Shown: in pieces, positions 60,480 through 64,000 of the stretch
Layout: every line of letters begins with the position of its first letter
Position numbering within the stretch: the first letter of the stretch is position 1
NCBI RefSeq assembly: GCF_007829875.1
Contig: NZ_VIWV01000001.1
Coordinates: 868,001 to 932,000, forward strand
Source: Streptomyces capillispiralis
GTDB lineage: Bacteria; Actinomycetota; Actinomycetes; Streptomycetales; Streptomycetaceae
Direction of reading: 5' to 3'
DNA: 64,000 bases
Made by a program: the position numbers and the translations under genes
Notes under the pieces: generated by a model
Database searches by the model: none
The model's input: the letters and a program-made list of their open reading frames with translations, nothing else
What the model was told of the DNA's origin: nothing

Positions 60480-61850
60480 TCAGTTGACGGCCAGGACCGC
60501 CGTGTTGTTGCCGAGATCCGGGTCGAAGTCGAAGGGGTGCTCGCCGAACTCGCCGAACGAGGGGTGGAGGCTCACGGCACCGGTCGCGCCGGGCACCACC
60601 GTGTCGATGCGCACGGAGAACGCGAAGGTGCGCCGGGTGTCCTCCAGCACCCAGTACCGCAGGGTGCAGTCGTAGCGCGGGGCGCCCGTCTGCTTCGGGT
60701 GGTAGCCGCCGTCGAGGGTGCGCGGGGAACAGCCGGACGGCACGCCGGTGACCGTGAGGCCTGCGGGAACAACCAGCCGGACCTCGGCGACCGGGTCGCC
60801 GGAGCCGAGGTTGCCGAACCAGGCCGGGCCCTTGTTCTCGAAGGTGAGTTCGGCCGTGGCCGTCTCGCCCGCCGTGCCGGAGACGGTGTCACCGGTCACG
60901 GAGAAGTCCGCGGTGTTCTCCGCGCCGATCCGGAGGGCCTGGTAGTCGTTCTCGGAGTCGATGTCCTGGGCGCCGCCGCCCGGTTCGACGTCGATGTCGA
61001 GCCGCTCGCTCAGCGCGTGCGGGGCGAGTCGCACCGTCAGCGGCTCGGGCAGCTCGAAGGAGTCGCCCGGCGCCAGTACCTGATCGAACGTGCAGGTCGC
61101 CCTGGTCGACGGCGCGTAGTCGCCGCCGTCCGACGTGGTGTAGGCGCAGGCGTCGTACCGGGTCAGCTCCGTCAGGCCGTACGAGGCGAACAGCTTGACG
61201 GTGAACCCGTTCGCGCTCCGGTTGCCCTTGTTGGTGACCTTGAACGGGATCGTCCGCTCGTCGCCGGGCAGACCGTCCTCGATGTCGGCGACGGGGTCGA
61301 TGGCGAGGTCGGGTCCGGCGCCGACGGTGAGCGTGGTGTCGAAGCTCTCGTGCGGCGCGGTGAGCGTCCCGTCGGGGCCGCCGGTGGCCGTCGCCTCGTA
61401 GGTGATCCTGCCCCGCGCGCCGACTTCGGCGCCGTCGGCCGCACGGACCGTCAGGTACACCTGGTCCTCGTAGTCGCCCCCGGTCGCGGGGACCACGGGG
61501 ATGTCGCACACCGCGCCGGCGCCGCTCGGCGTGCAGTTGTCGGACCAGGCCACCTCGGCGACCCCGGCGAGGTCGGAGATGTCGACGGTGAGCCTGCCGT
61601 CGGTCACCGTGAAGTTGTCGTTGTCGTGGGAGAGGCCGACGCCGAGCGTGCGGGACTCCGGCCGACCGCCGTCGGTACCGATCGGCAGCGTCTGCTCGTA
61701 CGGCGTGTTGATCCACAGCTGGTCGGTCTGGGGCGGGTCGTCGGCGGCGAACGCGGGCGAGGCGAGGCCGGTCACCAGCAGACCGGTCGCCACCGCCACG
61801 GCGGCACCGGATCTGAGACGTACCGGGCGTCCAGCGGATAACAGACTCAT
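60480..61850 (-). CDS. Secreted protein with repeated beta-sandwich (DUF11/CARDB-like) domains
   Basis: A 456-residue exported protein. The signal peptide has an Arg-containing N-region, hydrophobic AAVAVATGLLVTGLAS and a probable cleavage after AFA (about residue 35). The mature protein appears all-beta, with about three domains; segments such as FKVTNKGNRSANGFTVKL and ELTFENKGPAWFGNLGSGD resemble CARDB/DUF11 modules. There is no LPxTG sortase signal or membrane anchor, so it is released. Paired Cys suggest disulfides. Function unknown; surface or adhesive roles are typical of such folds. Confidence 0.7.
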   Translation of the reverse strand: MSLLSAGRPVRLRSGAAVAVATGLLVTGLASPAFAADDPPQTDQLWINTPYEQTLPIGTDGGRPESRTLGVGLSHDNDNFTVTDGRLTVDISDLAGVAEVAWSDNCTPSGAGAVCDIPVVPATGGDYEDQVYLTVRAADGAEVGARGRITYEATATGGPDGTLTAPHESFDTTLTVGAGPDLAIDPVADIEDGLPGDERTIPFKVTNKGNRSANGFTVKLFASYGLTELTRYDACAYTTSDGGDYAPSTRATCTFDQVLAPGDSFELPEPLTVRLAPHALSERLDIDVEPGGGAQDIDSENDYQALRIGAENTADFSVTGDTVSGTAGETATAELTFENKGPAWFGNLGSGDPVAEVRLVVPAGLTVTGVPSGCSPRTLDGGYHPKQTGAPRYDCTLRYWVLEDTRRTFAFSVRIDTVVPGATGAVSLHPSFGEFGEHPFDFDPDLGNNTAVLAVN

Positions 61851-62052
61851 TGCTACCCCCCAAGGGTGTGTTACGGCGACTGGTGCGCCGGAAGCCCCCG
61901 GCGCACCGGAAGGATCATCACACGACAGGGAATCCCACCGCTCCCCGGTTTCCGGCCCTGTTCAGGGCCACTCAGGACCTCGCGCCCTGTCCCGTGACCG
62001 GCACCCAGGAGAGCGAAAGACGCTCCGGCCTCCGCGCCTCTTCCCCCCGGCG

Positions 62053-63246
62053 TCACCGCTCCCCGGCGAGGTCGAGATCCCCCCTGCTCGTCCCGGCCGC
62101 GCCCCCGGCGACCCGGGGACGGTGCCACGGACGCGCGAGCGGACCCGACAGCGCCCGCCACCACGCCTCCCCCGGCAGCTCCCCCGCCGGCTCGAACGGC
62201 TCACCCGGACGCGGGAACGCCACCGCCTGCCCGGCCTCCTCGGCCGCGTCCTTCATCCACTCCCCCGGCTCCGCCCACGCGTGCGGCGCCAGGTTGAACG
62301 TCCCCCAGTGGATCGGCAGCAGCACCCCGCCCGGACCGCCTCCCTGGAGGTCGAGGTGCGCGCGGACACCCTCCTCGGGCGTCATGTGGATGTCGGGCCA
62401 GAAGTCCGAGTACGCGCCGACCTGGATCATCGTGGCGTCGAACGGGCCGTGGTCGGCGCCGATGTCCTGGAAGCCCTCGAAGTAGCCGGTGTCACCGCTG
62501 TGGTAGATCCGGTGCTCCTCGCCCGCGGCCACCCAGGAGGCCCAGAGGGTGTGCTGGGTGTTGCGCAGTCCCCGGCCGCAGAAGTGACGGGCGGGGGTGG
62601 CGGTCAGGGTGAGCCCGCCGACCTTCGTCGCCTCGTGCCAGTCCAGCTCGCGCAGCCGGTCGGCGGAGACGCCCCAGCGCTCCAGGTGCGCCCCGACGCC
62701 CAGGGGCACGGCGAACAGCGTGTCCGTGCCGGCCAGCGCCTTGATCGTGGGCAGGTCCAGGTGGTCGTAGTGGTCGTGCGAGATCACCACGACGTCGACC
62801 GGGCCGAGCGCGGCCAGCGGCAGGGGCGCGGGGTGCAGCCGCCGGGGCCCGGCGAAGGGGAACGGCGAGCAGCGCTCGCCCCAGACGGGGTCGAACAGGA
62901 CCCGGTGCCCGTCGATCTCCGCGAGCACGCTGGAGTGGCCCATCCAGGTCAGGCGCAGACCGGTGGCCGGCGGGCGGGAGAGGTCGGCGAGGGTGGTGGA
63001 GTGCACCGGGATCGTGCCCTGCGGGGCGCGGCGGGACCGGCTCTCCTTGTCGATGTACGTCTTCGCCAGGTCCCGGGTCGAGCCCGAGGGACGGATCCTG
63101 GCGGTGCCTCCCGGGTTCTGGAACACGCCGTCCCTGAAGTGCGGGGATCTGCGGATGCGCGCCATGCGCTCGCCCGTGGGGTCCGCGCCGAAGGCCACGG
63201 GCCGCAGGGCGCTGAGCCCGGAGCTCGGAAGACGGAAAGCGGCCAC
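62053..63246 (-). CDS. MBL-fold metallo-hydrolase (NAPE-PLD/UlaG-like)
   Basis: A 397-residue metallo-beta-lactamase-fold enzyme with LTWMGHSSVLAEIDGHRVLFDP and the metal motif SHDHYDHLD (H-x-H-x-D-H), followed by downstream ligands in ATPARHFCGRG, IYHSGDTGYF and LPIHWGTFN. The order and LRNTQHTLWASWV segment resemble N-acyl-phosphatidylethanolamine phospholipase D-like hydrolases. GTG at 63246 has GGAGG four to eight bases upstream. It is 31 bases downstream of the GNAT gene on the same strand. A phospholipid or lactone substrate is possible. Confidence 0.83.
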   Translation of the reverse strand: MAAFRLPSSGLSALRPVAFGADPTGERMARIRRSPHFRDGVFQNPGGTARIRPSGSTRDLAKTYIDKESRSRRAPQGTIPVHSTTLADLSRPPATGLRLTWMGHSSVLAEIDGHRVLFDPVWGERCSPFPFAGPRRLHPAPLPLAALGPVDVVVISHDHYDHLDLPTIKALAGTDTLFAVPLGVGAHLERWGVSADRLRELDWHEATKVGGLTLTATPARHFCGRGLRNTQHTLWASWVAAGEEHRIYHSGDTGYFEGFQDIGADHGPFDATMIQVGAYSDFWPDIHMTPEEGVRAHLDLQGGGPGGVLLPIHWGTFNLAPHAWAEPGEWMKDAAEEAGQAVAFPRPGEPFEPAGELPGEAWWRALSGPLARPWHRPRVAGGAAGTSRGDLDLAGER

Positions 63247-63277
63247 GGTACCTCCAGGTCGTCGGTCAGACATTCCA

Positions 63278-63775
63278 TTATGTGCGGCCGGTCCGGCGGG
63301 GCGGGGCCGGATGCGGGAGGGACGGCCGGTGCGGCCGGCGCACCATGAACACGTCCACCGGGTCCTCGGTCTCGGCCGTGAACCCGTGCCGTTCGTACAG
63401 CCGCCGGGCCGCACTGCCCCGCAGCACGTTCAGCCGGACGACGGCCCCGGCGCGGTCGCACCGCTCCAGCAGCGCGCGCAGCACGCCCGAGCCGATGCCG
63501 TCGCCCTGGTGCCCGGGCGCCAGGTAGAAGTGCTCCAGCCAGTGGGCGTCCTCCGCCGGCCGCAGCGCCACGCAGCCGGCGAAGGCGCCGCCCACCTCGA
63601 TCACCCAGGTGTGGGCGGGGTCGAAGCCGTCCCGGAGCCGCTGCCGCACCCGTCGGCCGTCGTACCGTCCGAGCCGTTCCAGATCCGGGCGGAGCACCAG
63701 CGCGCGCAGTTCGGCCACCGCCTCGACGTCCGCCGCGGCCGCCGGCCGCACACGCCAGTCCCGCGTGATCGTCAC
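63278..63775 (-). CDS. GNAT-family N-acetyltransferase
   Basis: A 165-residue acetyltransferase with motif A WLEHFYLAPGHQGDGIGSGVL (Q-G-x-G-x-G, about residues 73-93) and motif B RLNVLRGSAARRLYERHGF. GTG at 63775 overlaps the stop of the partial gene upstream (GTGA), so they are coupled. The MBL-fold gene lies next on the same strand. Substrate unknown. Confidence 0.82.
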   Translation of the reverse strand: MTITRDWRVRPAAAADVEAVAELRALVLRPDLERLGRYDGRRVRQRLRDGFDPAHTWVIEVGGAFAGCVALRPAEDAHWLEHFYLAPGHQGDGIGSGVLRALLERCDRAGAVVRLNVLRGSAARRLYERHGFTAETEDPVDVFMVRRPHRPSLPHPAPPRRTGRT

Positions 63776-64000
63776 GCCACCGACGCGATCCGTACCTTGA
63801 TGTCGTCCGGCGACAGCGCGCCCTTGGCGGTCACGTGGTCCCCCGAGGACTCGCCGCGCAGCCGGCGGCCGATCCACGGCACCAGGTACTCGCGGGCCCA
63901 GTGGACGTCGTCCCGGCGGACCTCGAACGTGCCGCGGGGCGGCAGGGGCGGCCAGGGCTGTTCCGGGTCGGCGGGGACCTGGAGGCCCAGGGCCTGGCCC
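63772..64000 (-). CDS. C-terminal end of an unrecognised protein, start beyond the window
   Basis: Only the last about 75 codons are present. The fragment contains PPLPPRGTFEVRRDDVHWAR, EYLVPWIGRRLRGESSGDHV and ends ALSPDDIKVRIASVA. I do not recognise the family. Codon bias is normal and its stop overlaps the acetyltransferase GTG, so it is the upstream member of the same operon. Confidence 0.6.
   Translation of the reverse strand, partial: GQALGLQVPADPEQPWPPLPPRGTFEVRRDDVHWAREYLVPWIGRRLRGESSGDHVTAKGALSPDDIKVRIASVA

Overview
The window is high-GC (about 72-74%) actinobacterial chromosome, almost certainly Streptomyces. It carries a conservon (cvnA-D), a DUF574 methyltransferase, a Cgl0158-type inositol aldolase, GTG/TTG starts with four-base stop/start overlaps, and candidate leaderless promoters. 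I see no insertion sequence, prophage or CRISPR array. Gene density is normal and most long antisense frames are GC shadows.

Layout. (1) 1-10 kb is catabolic. Genes resembling galB, galC and galD (lower gallate or protocatechuate-4,5 pathway) sit under a FadR-type GntR regulator, with a divergent Gfo/Idh/MocA oxidoreductase. A LacI regulator is divergent from a phytanoyl-CoA dioxygenase-like / SDR / IolG-like operon. Two membrane proteins of unknown function follow. (2) 10.1-20.9 kb is a myo-inositol system. iolG, iolE and a sugar-type ABC transporter read left; iolC, a Cgl0158-type aldolase, iolB, iolD and a GntR regulator read right. They share a symmetric promoter region in which each -35 box lies inside one arm of an inverted 14-mer. 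(3) 20.9-32.2 kb is housekeeping: aldo/keto reductase, two NUDIX proteins, tRNA-Pro(GGG), cobF and cobK, a diacylglycerol-kinase-like protein, TauE/SafE, thiolase, a Dps-like protein, a HhH glycosylase and a DUF574 methyltransferase. (4) 32.2-36.5 kb is an LpqY-SugABC-like (trehalose-type) ABC importer.

(5) 36.6-44.4 kb is the most unusual part. A Crp/Fnr-family regulator is followed on the same strand by a class III nucleotide-cyclase-like protein, a degenerate P-loop/HEAT-like protein, an SPFH-like coiled-coil protein, a small membrane protein resembling PycTM (the Pycsar effector family), and a membrane M48 metalloprotease with PPPYPG repeats. The cyclase and the P-loop protein share a nearly identical 24-residue Gly-rich module. 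A CRP-like dyad lies upstream of the cyclase. I infer a cyclic-nucleotide-controlled membrane system, possibly an extended Pycsar-like defence system.

(6) 44.7-64 kb holds a second identical tRNA-Pro(GGG), a split transketolase behind a MerR-type promoter, small regulators, kbl-tdh (threonine to glycine), a conservon with a GAF protein in fifth place, a methyltransferase, a nitronate monooxygenase, a hydrolase, a PASTA protein, a secreted protein, an MBL-fold hydrolase, a GNAT protein, and a partial gene at the right edge.

All functional calls are from reading translated sequence by eye. No database search was run.
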